From the NCBI GenBank assembly GCA_030123605.1, contig CP126123.1, positions 620,001 to 684,000 of the forward strand: 64,000 bases of DNA. The letters run 5' to 3'. The notes beneath the pieces were generated by a model. The model was given only the letters and a program-made list of their open reading frames with translations, ran no database searches and was not told where the DNA came from. The position numbers were made by a program, and so were the translations under genes. Source of the DNA: Nitrospira sp. (lineage in GTDB: Bacteria; Nitrospirota; Nitrospiria; Nitrospirales; Nitrospiraceae). Of the stretch, positions 35,911 through 45,650 are shown in pieces; the first letter of the stretch is position 1; each line of letters begins with the position of its first letter.

Positions 35911-36789
35911 CTACTCGACATTTTGAACTTGTTCCCGGAGCTTTTCCAGTTCGGCCTTCATGCGCACGACGAGAGCGGCGACCTCGGCGTCGTTCGCTTT
36001 CGAACCGACGGTGTTCACTTCCCGTCCCATTTCCTGCAGCAGAAACTCCAAGGTCTTGCCCACCGACTCCTTGCTCCGAAGCGTCTGGTCGAACTGTACC
36101 ATATGTGACTCAAGTCTGACCAATTCTTCCGAGATGTCGGAGCGGTCGGCAAACAGCGCCAGTTCCTGTTGGAGACGAGCCGGATCCGGCAATTCACCTT
36201 GCAACAGAGTCTGGACACGGCTCTTCATCCGTTCGAAAGCTTCTTGCGACAACTTCGGTGCCTTCTCCGCCACGGCAGCCTTGGCTGTTCGGATGGCTTC
36301 CACATGGGTCGCCAGGTCTTTGGCGAGCGCCTCCCCTTCCCGTCGTCGCATTCGTTCCAAGTCCGTCAGCGCACCGCCCAGCACCCGCAGGATTGTCTTC
36401 GACAGTTGACCGGAGTCGACCGGTTGATCGGACAGGGAGAGGATGTCGCGGAATCCCGCGAGCATCGAGAGATCGACCGTCCCCCGCAGCCCCAGTGTCT
36501 TTTGCAATTTTTTGAGTGCGGCATGGTACTGCTTGGCGAGGGCCTGATCGATCTGGACGGTCTTGAGACCGCCGCCGCTGTTGTGCAGGGAGACCGAGAC
36601 ATCGACCCTGCCGCGGAGGCACCGTTCCTGTACCGCCTTGCGGATCTGTTCTTCCAACTGCATCAGGGAACGAGGAACCTTCACCGCCACTTCCAGGAAT
36701 CGATGGTTCACCGAGCGGATCTCCACGGTCACCCCGACTTCCTGCGAAGTCCCGTCCTTTTTCCCGTACCCAGTCATGCTCCGGATCAT
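35911..36789 (-). CDS. yicC: YicC family endoribonuclease
   Basis: ATG 36789, overlapping the nth stop by four bases, gives a 292-residue protein. The N-terminus IRSMTGYGKK is the family signature. The next block, VEIRSVNHRFLEVAVKVPR, and the C-terminal GKTLEFLLQEMGREVNTVGSKAND and ELEKLREQVQNVE are also typical. YicC proteins have been described as endoribonucleases involved in small-RNA turnover. The yicC-gmk-rpoZ order is common. Confidence 0.93.
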   Translation of the reverse strand: MIRSMTGYGKKDGTSQEVGVTVEIRSVNHRFLEVAVKVPRSLMQLEEQIRKAVQERCLRGRVDVSVSLHNSGGGLKTVQIDQALAKQYHAALKKLQKTLGLRGTVDLSMLAGFRDILSLSDQPVDSGQLSKTILRVLGGALTDLERMRRREGEALAKDLATHVEAIRTAKAAVAEKAPKLSQEAFERMKSRVQTLLQGELPDPARLQQELALFADRSDISEELVRLESHMVQFDQTLRSKESVGKTLEFLLQEMGREVNTVGSKANDAEVAALVVRMKAELEKLREQVQNVE

Positions 36790-37457
36790 CGTGTGAGTTT
36801 CCCCTTCCATCGGCAATCGGCATAGAGACAACAGTGCCCACATTTCGGAGTGCGCGCCAGACAGACGTACCGTCCGTGCAGAAGGAGCCGTTGCGATCCT
36901 TCCGTCCACTGGTCTTCCGGCAGTAATTGCCGCAGGTCCTCCTCGATCTTGTCCGGGTCTGTGTGGCTGGTCAGGTCGAGCCGCCCGGCCACCCGTTTGA
37001 CATGCGTGTCGACCACGAGGGCAGGCTTCCCGAACGCATTGCCAAGGATGACGTTGGCAGTCTTTCTCCCGACACCGGGCAGGGTAATCAGTGCTTCCAT
37101 CGTATCGGGAACCTGCTCATGAAACTGCTCTGTGACCGCTTTGGCGCAGTTGATGAGGCTCTTGGCCTTGGTCTTGAAAAATCCCGTCGGGCGGATGAGG
37201 GCTTCCAGCTCGACGGAGTCCGCCTCCGCGTAGTCGCGAGGACGATGGTAGCGTCGAAAGAGATTCGGTGTGACCTGGTTGACGCGCCGGTCGGTACATT
37301 GTGCCGATAAAATCGTGGCGACCAGCAGTTCCCAGGGATTGCGATGGTCAAGTTCCACCTTGATCGTCGGCATCGACGTGCGCAAACGGTTCAGGATCCG
37401 AGTGACGCGGCGCTTGTCCGGACGACCGACCGGCGGATGGGTTGCTGTTTTCTTCAT
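36786..37457 (-). CDS. nth: Endonuclease III (DNA glycosylase/AP lyase)
   Basis: Nth removes oxidised pyrimidines in base-excision repair. ATG 37457 gives 223 residues. The helix-hairpin-helix is LPGVGRKTANVIL with the catalytic Lys, followed by VVDTHVKRVAGRL with the catalytic Asp. The C-terminal [4Fe-4S] ligands follow C-x6-C-x2-C-x5-C in CLARTPKCGHCCLYADC. The gene lies between hflX and yicC and overlaps yicC by four bases. Confidence 0.96.
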   Translation of the reverse strand: MKKTATHPPVGRPDKRRVTRILNRLRTSMPTIKVELDHRNPWELLVATILSAQCTDRRVNQVTPNLFRRYHRPRDYAEADSVELEALIRPTGFFKTKAKSLINCAKAVTEQFHEQVPDTMEALITLPGVGRKTANVILGNAFGKPALVVDTHVKRVAGRLDLTSHTDPDKIEEDLRQLLPEDQWTEGSQRLLLHGRYVCLARTPKCGHCCLYADCRWKGKLTR

Positions 37458-37491
37458 GAGATGCTGCTGGTAGCGGCCAATTGTGAAGCGG

Positions 37492-39186
37492 TCAGGACTG
37501 AGATGCAAGTGCCAGGTTCCGAGAAACCCGTGCGGAATCCTCGGCCGGATCGCCCGGCATGGGGTTGGTGGGCAAGAGAGTTTCGAGATGCGTGATCAAG
37601 GGTCGCAGCGAGTCCCGATGCAGGGCCGAGATGCCGATGGCCCGATACCGCTGACAGAGGACCAGGCATTCGTGGGCGGAGAGCCGGTCACACTTGTTCA
37701 GAACCAGCACCCGAGGAATCGTCTCTAAGTCGAGCGAGCGCAGGACCGTCTCGACTGCGGTGATTTGGAGGTCGATGTCGTGGGCCGTGGCATCGACCAC
37801 GTGCAACAGCATGTCGGCGTCCCGCAGTTCTTCGAGGGTGGTGCGGAAGGCCCCGACCAGATCCTTGGGAAGGTCTCGGATGAACCCGACCGTATCGGTC
37901 ACGATGATTTCACGCTCATGCGGAAATCGGAGGCGCCGGCTGGTGGTGTCGAGTGTTTCGAAGAGGCGGTCTTGAGCCGGGACCTGGCTGTGAGTCAATG
38001 TATTGAGCAATGTCGATTTTCCGGCGTTGGTGTAGCCGACGATGGAGAGAATCGGCAGCGCATGCCGAAGACGGCGAGAGCGGCGTTGATCCTGATGGCG
38101 GGCGATGTGGCCGAGTTCCCGCTCCAGGTGAGCGATGCGGTCGCGGATGCGACGGCGATCGGTTTCCAACTTTGTTTCGCCTGGCCCTCGCGTGCCGATT
38201 CCTCCTCCGAGGCGCGACAACGATGTCCCATGTCCGGAGAGTCGTGGAAGCAGATAGCGGAGTTGTGCCAACTCCACCTGGACCTTGCCTTCGCGAGTGT
38301 GTGCCCGCCGCGCAAAAATATCCAAAATGAGTTGGGTGCGATCGATGATCTTGAGGTCGATCACTTCGGAGATGGCGCGGGCCTGGGCCGGAGCCAGATC
38401 CTGGTCGAAGATCAACAGATCGGCACCCTGCTGGAGTGCGCGAATCACGACCTCTTTCAATTTTCCCTTGCCGAGCAAGAAGCGCTGATAGTCCTCGTGG
38501 GTGCGTTGCAACACTCGATCCAGGACGAGAATGCCGGCTGATTCCGCCAGTTCGTTTAATTCTTCCAAATGCTCTTCCTGCTCCGCGCGGCTCTTGGATG
38601 AGGCGCTCACGAGAATGGCCGATTCCTTGCCGCCGCCGACGACATGACGGATGTCCGACCGAAGCAGGTCGCTGTCGAGCGTGTGGATGAACGTATCGAA
38701 TTGGAGATCCAGATTGTGGAAGGGGACCGGTTTCAGAATTCGACAGATCTGCCCCTGCTGATTGGGCGGAAGCAGGTGTGCGAGGTGAAGCACGGTCGGT
38801 TCGCCCGTGTCATCCACTCCCAACAGACCCATCAGATCCAACCGCAACAACGCCAGATGCGTCAGATCTTCTTGGCTCAACGGCTCATCATGGAGATGGG
38901 TGCGAATCAACCGGAGGCCGCGAAGGGAATGCGGCCCCACGCGAAACTTGGCCAGTGACTCAACCGTAGGGGCGCATCCCGTTCCGACCAGCACCTGCTG
39001 AATGACTCCACGGCGTGTGATGAGAAGCCCAATGGGGCGTCTGATCTCTTTGGTGAGTTGGCAGGTCGTACGAGCCAACTCGGGGGTGATGACGGCCGAG
39101 GAAGGAATGCGTCGTCGATACAAACGCTCCAATGCCGCGAGGTGGCTGGCCTTCAGGCCGCTGATGTGTCCGTGGACGGTCGGGAT
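37492..39186 (-). CDS. hflX: HflX ribosome-associated GTPase
   Basis: HflX splits stalled or heat-damaged ribosomes. The HflX N-terminal domain (ILVSASSKSRAEQEEHLEEL, GKGKLKEV, LLIFDQDLAPAQARAISE) and helical linker (GGGIGTRGPGETKLETDRR) precede the G domain. G-domain motifs are GYTNAGKS (G1), DTVGF (G3) and NKCD (G4). An extra N-terminal region of about 180 residues precedes this core. The frame is open to 39315, but no ATG, GTG or TTG is well placed. AAGGAG stands seven bases before an ATC codon at 39186, used here as a tentative start of a protein of about 564 residues. Confidence 0.92.
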   Translation of the reverse strand: MPTVHGHISGLKASHLAALERLYRRRIPSSAVITPELARTTCQLTKEIRRPIGLLITRRGVIQQVLVGTGCAPTVESLAKFRVGPHSLRGLRLIRTHLHDEPLSQEDLTHLALLRLDLMGLLGVDDTGEPTVLHLAHLLPPNQQGQICRILKPVPFHNLDLQFDTFIHTLDSDLLRSDIRHVVGGGKESAILVSASSKSRAEQEEHLEELNELAESAGILVLDRVLQRTHEDYQRFLLGKGKLKEVVIRALQQGADLLIFDQDLAPAQARAISEVIDLKIIDRTQLILDIFARRAHTREGKVQVELAQLRYLLPRLSGHGTSLSRLGGGIGTRGPGETKLETDRRRIRDRIAHLERELGHIARHQDQRRSRRLRHALPILSIVGYTNAGKSTLLNTLTHSQVPAQDRLFETLDTTSRRLRFPHEREIIVTDTVGFIRDLPKDLVGAFRTTLEELRDADMLLHVVDATAHDIDLQITAVETVLRSLDLETIPRVLVLNKCDRLSAHECLVLCQRYRAIGISALHRDSLRPLITHLETLLPTNPMPGDPAEDSARVSRNLALASQS

Positions 39187-39211
39187 GGCCGTGCTCCTTG
39201 GTAATCGTTCG

Positions 39212-40282
39212 TCACTGCCTATGGCGGACAGTACCGATGTGTGTGGATGAAGGGAGTGCCATATCGGACATCGCTTCGCATTCAAAGGAGGCCACCCTCC
39301 CCTGCAGAAGAGCATGCCGTCCGGCCGCTGCGATCATCGCCGCGTTGTCGGTGCAATAGGATAGGGCCGGCAGGCTCAAGGTTATCCCTTCCTCGGCGGC
39401 CTGCGTCGTCAACCTGGCCCGCAGACGGGAGTTCGCCGACACACCGCCGACCACGGCGAGGGCCGAAACCCCGGTCTGATGGACCGCGGCGAAAGCCTGG
39501 CGTACCAGGATGTCCACGATCGCTTCCTGGTACGCTGCCGCAAGGTCGGCCTGTTGGTCGACGATCATCGTTGGAGTCAAGGGTTGAAGATGATAGAGCA
39601 AGGCGGTCTTGAGGCCGCTGAAGCTGAAATCCAGTCGTCCGGTCCTCACACGTGAGCGGGGGAATCGCACGGCGGCCGGGTGTCCGCCGCGAGCGGCCTT
39701 GTCGATCAAAGGTCCTCCCGGATACCCGAGGCCGAGCAGCTGCGCACCCTTGTCGAACGCTTCACCCGCCGCATCATCGATGGTTTTCCCCATGAGGTGG
39801 AAACCACCCTCCTGGTCGGCGTGGAAGAGATGCGTATGTCCGCCCGAGGCGATCAAGACCACGCAGGCTCTGGGAAATGAGGGAGAGTCGATCCAGGCTG
39901 AAGCGATGTGCCCTTCAAGGTGACTCACGCCGACCAACGGAATGCCCAGGGCATAGGCCAGAGATTTGGCGTAGCTGATGCCGACAAGCAGGGCGCCGGC
40001 CAGACCAGGGCCTTGCGTGACGGCGATCGCGCCGAGATCCTGCCACCGGAGTCCGGCTTGTTCGAGGGCCTGCTTGGTAACCCAATCCACATTCTGAATG
40101 TGAGCCCGCGATGCCAGTTCCGGCACCACACCGCCGAATTTCTCATGCACCGCTTGCTGCGACGAGATCACGTTGGCCGAGACGTTCCCCTCCCCGTCGA
40201 TCACTGCCGCCGCGGTTTCGTCACAGGATGTTTCTATGCCGAGGATTGGGGCGAGGGATGCAGAACCTGAGTTTTTATTCAT
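39212..40282 (-). CDS. tsaD: tRNA N6-threonylcarbamoyladenosine transferase subunit
   Basis: TsaD transfers threonylcarbamoyl to A37 of ANN-decoding tRNAs. ATG 40282 gives 356 residues. LGIETSCDETAAAVI opens the ASKHA fold. HLEGH (H121, H125) binds metal, and GGVSANSRLR and DNAAMIAAAG complete the nucleotide site. No Shine-Dalgarno precedes the ATG. It is the first gene of the leftward thirteen-gene cluster and lies downstream of clpC and its terminator-like hairpin. Confidence 0.95.
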   Translation of the reverse strand: MNKNSGSASLAPILGIETSCDETAAAVIDGEGNVSANVISSQQAVHEKFGGVVPELASRAHIQNVDWVTKQALEQAGLRWQDLGAIAVTQGPGLAGALLVGISYAKSLAYALGIPLVGVSHLEGHIASAWIDSPSFPRACVVLIASGGHTHLFHADQEGGFHLMGKTIDDAAGEAFDKGAQLLGLGYPGGPLIDKAARGGHPAAVRFPRSRVRTGRLDFSFSGLKTALLYHLQPLTPTMIVDQQADLAAAYQEAIVDILVRQAFAAVHQTGVSALAVVGGVSANSRLRARLTTQAAEEGITLSLPALSYCTDNAAMIAAAGRHALLQGRVASFECEAMSDMALPSSTHIGTVRHRQ

Positions 40283-40414
40283 AGGAAGAACGCGCAGAAG
40301 GTGGGAAGAATCGCACGCCGGAGCAGCAGCCGGTCTGGGCACAGTGCGTACTGAAAGCGGCGTGTGCTGTAAAAACCAAAACGATTCAACAAGGTGTCCC
40401 GCTTTGAAATGCGA

Positions 40415-40449
40415 CAACCCCCGGATCCGTAGAGGGACCGCGGGGGTTG
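40415..40449 (-). terminator. Terminator-like hairpin downstream of clpC
   Basis: The nine-base arms CAACCCCCG and CGGGGGTTG enclose a 17-base loop. On the minus strand the hairpin is followed by only a short T-rich stretch (TCGCATTTC), so it may be a weak intrinsic terminator or a 3' stabiliser between clpC and tsaD. The rest of the 226-bp gap shows nothing clear. Confidence 0.55.
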
Positions 40450-40508
40450 CCGGAAATCGAAAGGCTCTCAAGTCAGGTTCGATCCTAGAGAGACATCATT
40501 CACTCAGG

Positions 40509-42938
40509 CTACACGCCCGCCATGGCTTCCTGTTCGATAAAGGCCGGTGCGCCGTCCCGCAGGACCACCTTGATCTTCCGGTTGTCCTTGAAGCGACCCT
40601 TGATCAGCTCTTCGGACAGGGGGTCGCCGATCGCGCGTTGAATGATGCGGCGCATCGGGCGCGCGCCGTAGAGTGGTTCGTACCCTTCCTTGATGAGCCA
40701 CTGCTTGACCTCGTCGTCCACCTCGATGGTGACGTTCTTTTCGATGAGGCGAAGGTTCAGTTCGCGCAGCAGAATATCCAGGATGTTGATCAGATGTTCC
40801 TTTTCGAGGGAATGGAACACGACGATTTCGTCGATCCGATTCAAAAATTCCGGGCTGAAGGACCGTCGCAGCTCCCCCATCACTTCGTCCTTTCGGCGCA
40901 ACTGTTGTCCATCCTTCTCGTCGCTCTGGAACCCGAGCGAAACGCCCTTCTGGATCAACTTGGTGCCGATGTTGGACGTCATGATGACGACCGTGTTCTT
41001 GAAATCGACTTTTCGCCCGAGACTGTCCGTCAAGACGCCGTCATCGAGCACCTGCAGAAGGACGTTGAACACGTCCGGATGCGCCTTTTCGATTTCATCG
41101 AACAACACCACCGAATAGGGGCGACGACGCACCTTCTCGGTCAGTTGCCCGCCCTCTTCATAGCCGACATAACCGGGAGGAGCTCCGAACAGACGGGAAC
41201 TGGTGAACTTTTCCTGGTACTCCGACATGTCGATGCGGATGAGCGCGTCTTCGCTGTTGAAGAGGAACTCGGCGAGCGTTCGCGCCAACTCCGTCTTGCC
41301 GACACCGGTCGGACCCAGGAAGATAAAGGAACCGATAGGTTTCTTGGCTTCCTTGAGACCCGCCCTGGATCGACGGATGGCCCGGGCCACGGCCGAAATG
41401 GCCTCGTTTTGTCCGATGACCCGCTTGTGCAGGAAATCCTCCATTCGAAGCAGCTTGTTGGATTCTTCCTCCTCTAACTTGAACAGCGGAATGCCGGTCA
41501 TCTTGGAAACGACGTACGCCACTTCTTCTTTCCCGATGGTCGGCTTGTGCTTCTCTTGGTTCTTTTTCCACTCCCGTTTGGACTCGTCGAGCAGTTTTCG
41601 CAAACGTTCTTCCTCTTCCCGATGGCGGACGGCCTCCTCGAAATTTTGCATCGAGATAGCCAGCTCTTTGTCGCGGGAGATCTTCTTCAACTCTTGCTCC
41701 AGCGCCTTGAGTTCCGACGGCAAGGCATAGGTCTGGAGCTTGGCGCGGGAACCGGTTTCGTCGATCAAGTCGATGGCCTTGTCCGGCAGGAACCGATCGG
41801 TGATGTAACGGTCCGACAATTTGACGGCCTCCACTATGGCGTCTTCGGTGATCTCCACGCCGTGGTGTTCCTCATACCGATCGCGCAGGCCCTGGATGAT
41901 GCGGACCGTCTCATCGGTGCTGGGCGGCTGCACATAAATCGGCTGGAAACGCCGCTTGAGCGCCCCGTCCTTCTCGATGTGTTTGCGGTATTCGTCCAAC
42001 GTGGTGGCGCCGATACATTGAATCTCGCCGCGGGAAAGGGCCGGCTTGAGCATGTTGGAGGCATCGATCGACCCTTCGGCCGCGCCGGCTCCGACCAACG
42101 TGTGCAATTCGTCGATGAAGATGATGATGTTTCCCGCTTGCACGATTTCCTTCATCACCACTTTCAACCGTTCTTCGAACTGTCCGCGGTATTTCGTCCC
42201 GGCCACGAGCGAACCCAAATCAAGGGCAATGACGCGGCGAGACAACAGGTTGTCCGGCACTTCCGAGGCGACGATCCGTTGGGCCAGACCTTCGACGATG
42301 GCGGTCTTTCCGACACCGGACTCGCCGATGAGCACGGGGTTGTTCTTCGAGCGACGGCTGAGAATTTGAAGGACCCGTTCGATTTCATCCGCCCGTCCGA
42401 TGACGGGATCCAGCTGACCTTCCTGGGCCAGTTGGGTCAAGTCGCGGCCGAACTCGTCGAGCGCCGGCGTGTTGCTCTTGCGGTCCCGCTCGCGCGGTGC
42501 AGACTTTCTCAGGAAGGTGACGGTGAGTTGCCTGGCCGTGAGGAGGTTGGCGCCCAAGCTTCGGAGAATCTTTCCGCCGATCCCCTCTTCCTCCCGGAGC
42601 AGGCCCAATAATAGATGTTCGCTGCCGATGTGGTTATGTCCGAGCAGGCGGGCTTCCTCGACCCCATATTCGATGACCTTCTTGACCCGGGGGCTGAAGG
42701 GAATTTCCCCAAAGGTCATGGTCGTACCGCCGCCCGGAAGGTTCCGTTCGATCTCGAGTCGGATTTGTTCCGTCGAGAGCCCCATTTTCTTGAGGATCAT
42801 CAGCGCAATTCCATCCGTCTCGCGAAGGATGGCCAGCACCAAGTGTTCGGTGCCTAGGTAGTCGTTCTGATGACGCTCGGCTTCTTCACGTGCCAGGATG
42901 ATGATCTTGCGACCCTTGTCCGTGAACCGTTCGAACAT
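40509..42938 (-). CDS. clpC: ClpC-type AAA+ unfoldase
   Basis: ClpC unfolds proteins for ClpP degradation or disaggregation. The 809-residue product has the double Clp-N domain (1-145), AAA1 with GESGVGKT, and a UVR-like coiled motif ([21 protein letters not shown]). AAA2 follows with [23 protein letters not shown] and the C-terminal ClpB/C D2-small domain. The UVR segment and short middle domain distinguish it from ClpB. It has its own strong promoter at 43028-43056. Confidence 0.96.
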   Translation of the reverse strand: MFERFTDKGRKIIILAREEAERHQNDYLGTEHLVLAILRETDGIALMILKKMGLSTEQIRLEIERNLPGGGTTMTFGEIPFSPRVKKVIEYGVEEARLLGHNHIGSEHLLLGLLREEEGIGGKILRSLGANLLTARQLTVTFLRKSAPRERDRKSNTPALDEFGRDLTQLAQEGQLDPVIGRADEIERVLQILSRRSKNNPVLIGESGVGKTAIVEGLAQRIVASEVPDNLLSRRVIALDLGSLVAGTKYRGQFEERLKVVMKEIVQAGNIIIFIDELHTLVGAGAAEGSIDASNMLKPALSRGEIQCIGATTLDEYRKHIEKDGALKRRFQPIYVQPPSTDETVRIIQGLRDRYEEHHGVEITEDAIVEAVKLSDRYITDRFLPDKAIDLIDETGSRAKLQTYALPSELKALEQELKKISRDKELAISMQNFEEAVRHREEEERLRKLLDESKREWKKNQEKHKPTIGKEEVAYVVSKMTGIPLFKLEEEESNKLLRMEDFLHKRVIGQNEAISAVARAIRRSRAGLKEAKKPIGSFIFLGPTGVGKTELARTLAEFLFNSEDALIRIDMSEYQEKFTSSRLFGAPPGYVGYEEGGQLTEKVRRRPYSVVLFDEIEKAHPDVFNVLLQVLDDGVLTDSLGRKVDFKNTVVIMTSNIGTKLIQKGVSLGFQSDEKDGQQLRRKDEVMGELRRSFSPEFLNRIDEIVVFHSLEKEHLINILDILLRELNLRLIEKNVTIEVDDEVKQWLIKEGYEPLYGARPMRRIIQRAIGDPLSEELIKGRFKDNRKIKVVLRDGAPAFIEQEAMAGV

Positions 42939-43027
42939 CCCGCCTCCTTCTGGTGATGAGGTCTGTAAGAGAAGCCTTAGCTGAGTGAATAAATGCAGGT
43001 CAAAGGCTCGAAAAATCTGACGTTGTG

Positions 43028-43056
43028 ATTCTAACTAGAGCAATATGGGGTGTCAA
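43028..43056 (-). promoter_or_regulatory. Near-consensus sigma-70 promoter of clpC
   Basis: On the minus strand, TTGACA (43056-43051, six of six) and TAGAAT (43033-43028, five of six) are separated by 17 bases. The predicted transcript leader is about 80 bases. No CIRCE or CtsR-like operator was recognised around it, so regulation by a heat-shock repressor is not evident. Confidence 0.82.
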
Positions 43057-43224
43057 GGCATTGAACGATTCGTCGGTGATCATCGGCGATCGATGCATCG
43101 ACTCCTGAGCGAGGAGAAACTGTGTGCGGAGCCGCGTTGTTGTTTGACAGGCAAAGAACCGTCCCGATACAATCCCGCACCTTTCGATCGGCCTCTGATC
43201 TTGACGGCGACGCGGCGTCATCAG

Positions 43225-44085
43225 ATGAAAAGCAAGAGCATCGGGATCCTGACGAAACCGAAATTTCCGGAAGTGAAGTCCACTGTGCAAGCAGTGGTCA
43301 CGTGGTTGCGCTCTCGGAACATCGATGTGCTGCTGGATACGACGGCGACGGCGCTGTTGGGCGAGCAAGGCGGGTTTCAAAAAACCCAATTGGCGAGCAA
43401 GGCCGATGTCTTGCTCGTCCTGGGCGGCGACGGGACGATGCTCAATGCCGCGCGATTGGCTGGCGAACGCGGAATTCCCATTCTCGGCGTGAATATGGGC
43501 GGCCTCGGGTTCCTCACGGAAGTCCTTCTGGAAAATTTGTATCCGTCGCTGGAGCGCGTGTTCGCCAATGACTTTGTACTCGACGAGCGGCTGATGCTGC
43601 AGACTCACGTGCACCGACATGGCGAAACCGTCGCCCGCGGCGTCGTCCTCAACGACGTGGTCGTCAGCAAGGGGACGCTGGCCCGCATGATCGAACTGAG
43701 AATCGCTATCCAGGGCCAATTCGTGACCAACCTGCGCGGAGACGGTCTGATCGTCGGCACGCCGACGGGATCGACGGCCTACTCCCTGTCGGCCGGCGGT
43801 CCGATCATCAACCCGGCGGTACAGGCCTTGATTGTGACCCCCGTTTGTCCGCACACTTTGACCCATCGGCCGTTGATCGTTCCGGCCGATGCGGAAATAG
43901 CCGTGGTGCTCACCAGCAAAGACGACGGAGCGATGGCGACGCTCGACGGCCAAGTCGGTGTGGCGATGACGCAGGGTGACACGGTCGAGATCAGAGCTTC
44001 GGAGTACCGGACCAGCCTGATCCGTTTTCCCGAGAGCAGTTATTACGAGGTGTTGCGGGAGAAACTGAAATGGGGAGACGGGTGA
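43225..44085 (+). CDS. nadK: NAD kinase
   Basis: NadK phosphorylates NAD to NADP. ATG 43225 gives 286 residues; the upstream open frame lacks support. The catalytic GGDGT motif is at 67-71. The second signature, GDGLIVGTPTGSTAYSLSAGGPI, and the C-terminal PLIVPADAEIAVVL block are typical. It is transcribed rightward, divergent from clpC. Confidence 0.95.
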   Translation: MKSKSIGILTKPKFPEVKSTVQAVVTWLRSRNIDVLLDTTATALLGEQGGFQKTQLASKADVLLVLGGDGTMLNAARLAGERGIPILGVNMGGLGFLTEVLLENLYPSLERVFANDFVLDERLMLQTHVHRHGETVARGVVLNDVVVSKGTLARMIELRIAIQGQFVTNLRGDGLIVGTPTGSTAYSLSAGGPIINPAVQALIVTPVCPHTLTHRPLIVPADAEIAVVLTSKDDGAMATLDGQVGVAMTQGDTVEIRASEYRTSLIRFPESSYYEVLREKLKWGDG

Positions 44086-44102
44086 CGCAAGCCTGAGCGC
44101 GA

Positions 44103-45473
44103 TCAGCCGCGCCCCCGCTCGATGTGGGCCAACATGTCGGCGTTCGAGGCAAACTTGAATTCCCCGATGGCATCGGAAGAGGAGGCCTGGGCTCGCTCCG
44201 ACGCATCCAACACCTTAAGGCCTTCGAGATCCACCGGCTGACTCTTCTTGTCTTTCAGTAAGGTCTGCAGTTTGGTGAGGACGCCGTCGATGGCCTGGTG
44301 TGACAGCGGGGCTTTGGTCGCCAAGTAGCGAGTGATGACTTCGGCGCACCAGTCTCCGTCCCGTTTGGCGATGCCGACGAGGCCTTCACTCGCCTTGCGC
44401 GCCCAGCCAGCCAGAAACAGGCCCTCGATGATCTGCCCGGACTTTTCATCGTAGGCTTGAAAGAGGGCGTCATCGGGATCGTTGCCCGTTTTATTGGGAT
44501 TCGTGACGAACACCCCGTTCTTATAGGGCAACCCGACGGTTTCATCGACCTTGTCGCCCACGGCGAACACCACGCTGTCCACCGGGAATTCGTAATACTG
44601 CTTGAGTCCGACCGCGGCGGTGTCGTCGCCTTTCGGCTCCAGCTTGTTTTCTTCCATCTCGAGGGCACGCACGCGATTGTCGGTACCGATCAGCACCCGC
44701 TTCGGCGAGGCCAGGAAGCGGAAGCCCATTTTAGAATGGCTGCCTGTCGGCTCACACTTCGTAAACTCGGCGGTCATGCTTGCCAACACGTCGTCCGCGT
44801 TCTGACCTACGGCGGCCAGACGGTCCTTGATGCGGGTGAACTCTTTTGCGATTCCCTCCAGGTCCATGTTCGAACAGACGGCGCGAATTTCTTTCGGATT
44901 GTATTTCCGTTCGACGGGGCCCCGGCGGGCGATGGCCGTCACCCGTTCGACTTTCTTGTAACGGATCAACCAGTGGGCGATATCGACCATGACGTCGCCG
45001 ACCCCGATGACCGCCACATGTTTCCCCATGTCGAACGGGCGGTCCCCGAAACCAGGCAGGCGGTTGAAGTGATAAACCACGTCCTTGGCATGGAACACGC
45101 CCTTGGCGGAATCCCCCTCCACGCCGATAGCCTTCGTGCCCTGCGCACCGATGGAAAATGCGATGGCGCTCGCGCCCAATCCACGCAGGTCTTCGACCGT
45201 GAGATCTTTTCCCTGCCCGACCGAGACATTGCCGAAGTAACGGACGTTCGGTTGTTCGAGCATCTCCCAATATTGTTTTTTCAAGCCGCCGCGCAACTTG
45301 AGTTTGCTGGGGAAAATCCCGTATTCGGCCAACCCGCCGAACTTGATGTCGCGATTGAGGATGATGACGTCATGGCCTACATCCGCCATCTTCTTTGCCA
45401 ACGCCATTCCGGCCGGACCGGCCCCCACGACGATGACGACATGCCGACTTGACTCAGAACCGATAGCACTCAT
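44103..45473 (-). CDS. FAD-dependent ferredoxin-NADP reductase-like oxidoreductase
   Basis: This 456-residue flavoprotein resembles adrenodoxin-reductase / FprA-type ferredoxin-NADP reductases and glutamate synthase small subunits. FAD binding: VVIVVGAGPAGMALAKK (GxGxxG at 17-22). The second dinucleotide site VAVIGVGDVMVDIAHWLI binds NAD(P)H. EYGIFPSKLKLRGGLKK and GLFLAGWARKASEGLVG are typical of the group. The C-terminal 60 residues extend beyond the usual core. It has its own promoter candidate at 45552-45581 and probably supplies or drains electrons via ferredoxin. Confidence 0.85.
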   Translation of the reverse strand: MSAIGSESSRHVVIVVGAGPAGMALAKKMADVGHDVIILNRDIKFGGLAEYGIFPSKLKLRGGLKKQYWEMLEQPNVRYFGNVSVGQGKDLTVEDLRGLGASAIAFSIGAQGTKAIGVEGDSAKGVFHAKDVVYHFNRLPGFGDRPFDMGKHVAVIGVGDVMVDIAHWLIRYKKVERVTAIARRGPVERKYNPKEIRAVCSNMDLEGIAKEFTRIKDRLAAVGQNADDVLASMTAEFTKCEPTGSHSKMGFRFLASPKRVLIGTDNRVRALEMEENKLEPKGDDTAAVGLKQYYEFPVDSVVFAVGDKVDETVGLPYKNGVFVTNPNKTGNDPDDALFQAYDEKSGQIIEGLFLAGWARKASEGLVGIAKRDGDWCAEVITRYLATKAPLSHQAIDGVLTKLQTLLKDKKSQPVDLEGLKVLDASERAQASSSDAIGEFKFASNADMLAHIERGRG

Positions 45474-45551
45474 CGTGTACCCTTTGATATCGAGTTATAG
45501 TGAGATAGCGAACGAACGCCGTCGCACGATGGAAGTTTCAAAATTTTGCGC

Positions 45552-45581
45552 ACGTTAGCATAGGGGTCGCCGGACTGTCAA
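45552..45581 (-). promoter_or_regulatory. Promoter candidate for the ferredoxin reductase-like gene
   Basis: On the minus strand, TTGACA (45581-45576, consensus) is followed after 18 bases by TAACGT (45557-45552), preceded by an extended TGC. The -10 is a weak match, partly compensated by the TG extension. It lies about 80 bp upstream of the gene start. Confidence 0.5.
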
Positions 45582-45650
45582 AAGCCACGGCGTGAGAGGG
45601 GCACCTCTGTGCCGGCCCATCCGCCGGTCATCGGTCGGTTGTGAATAGGC

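Noticed and set aside
42939-43224. CIRCE or CtsR operator controlling clpC
   Set aside because: No TTAGCACTC inverted repeat or heptad direct repeat is visible; only the sigma-70 promoter could be supported.
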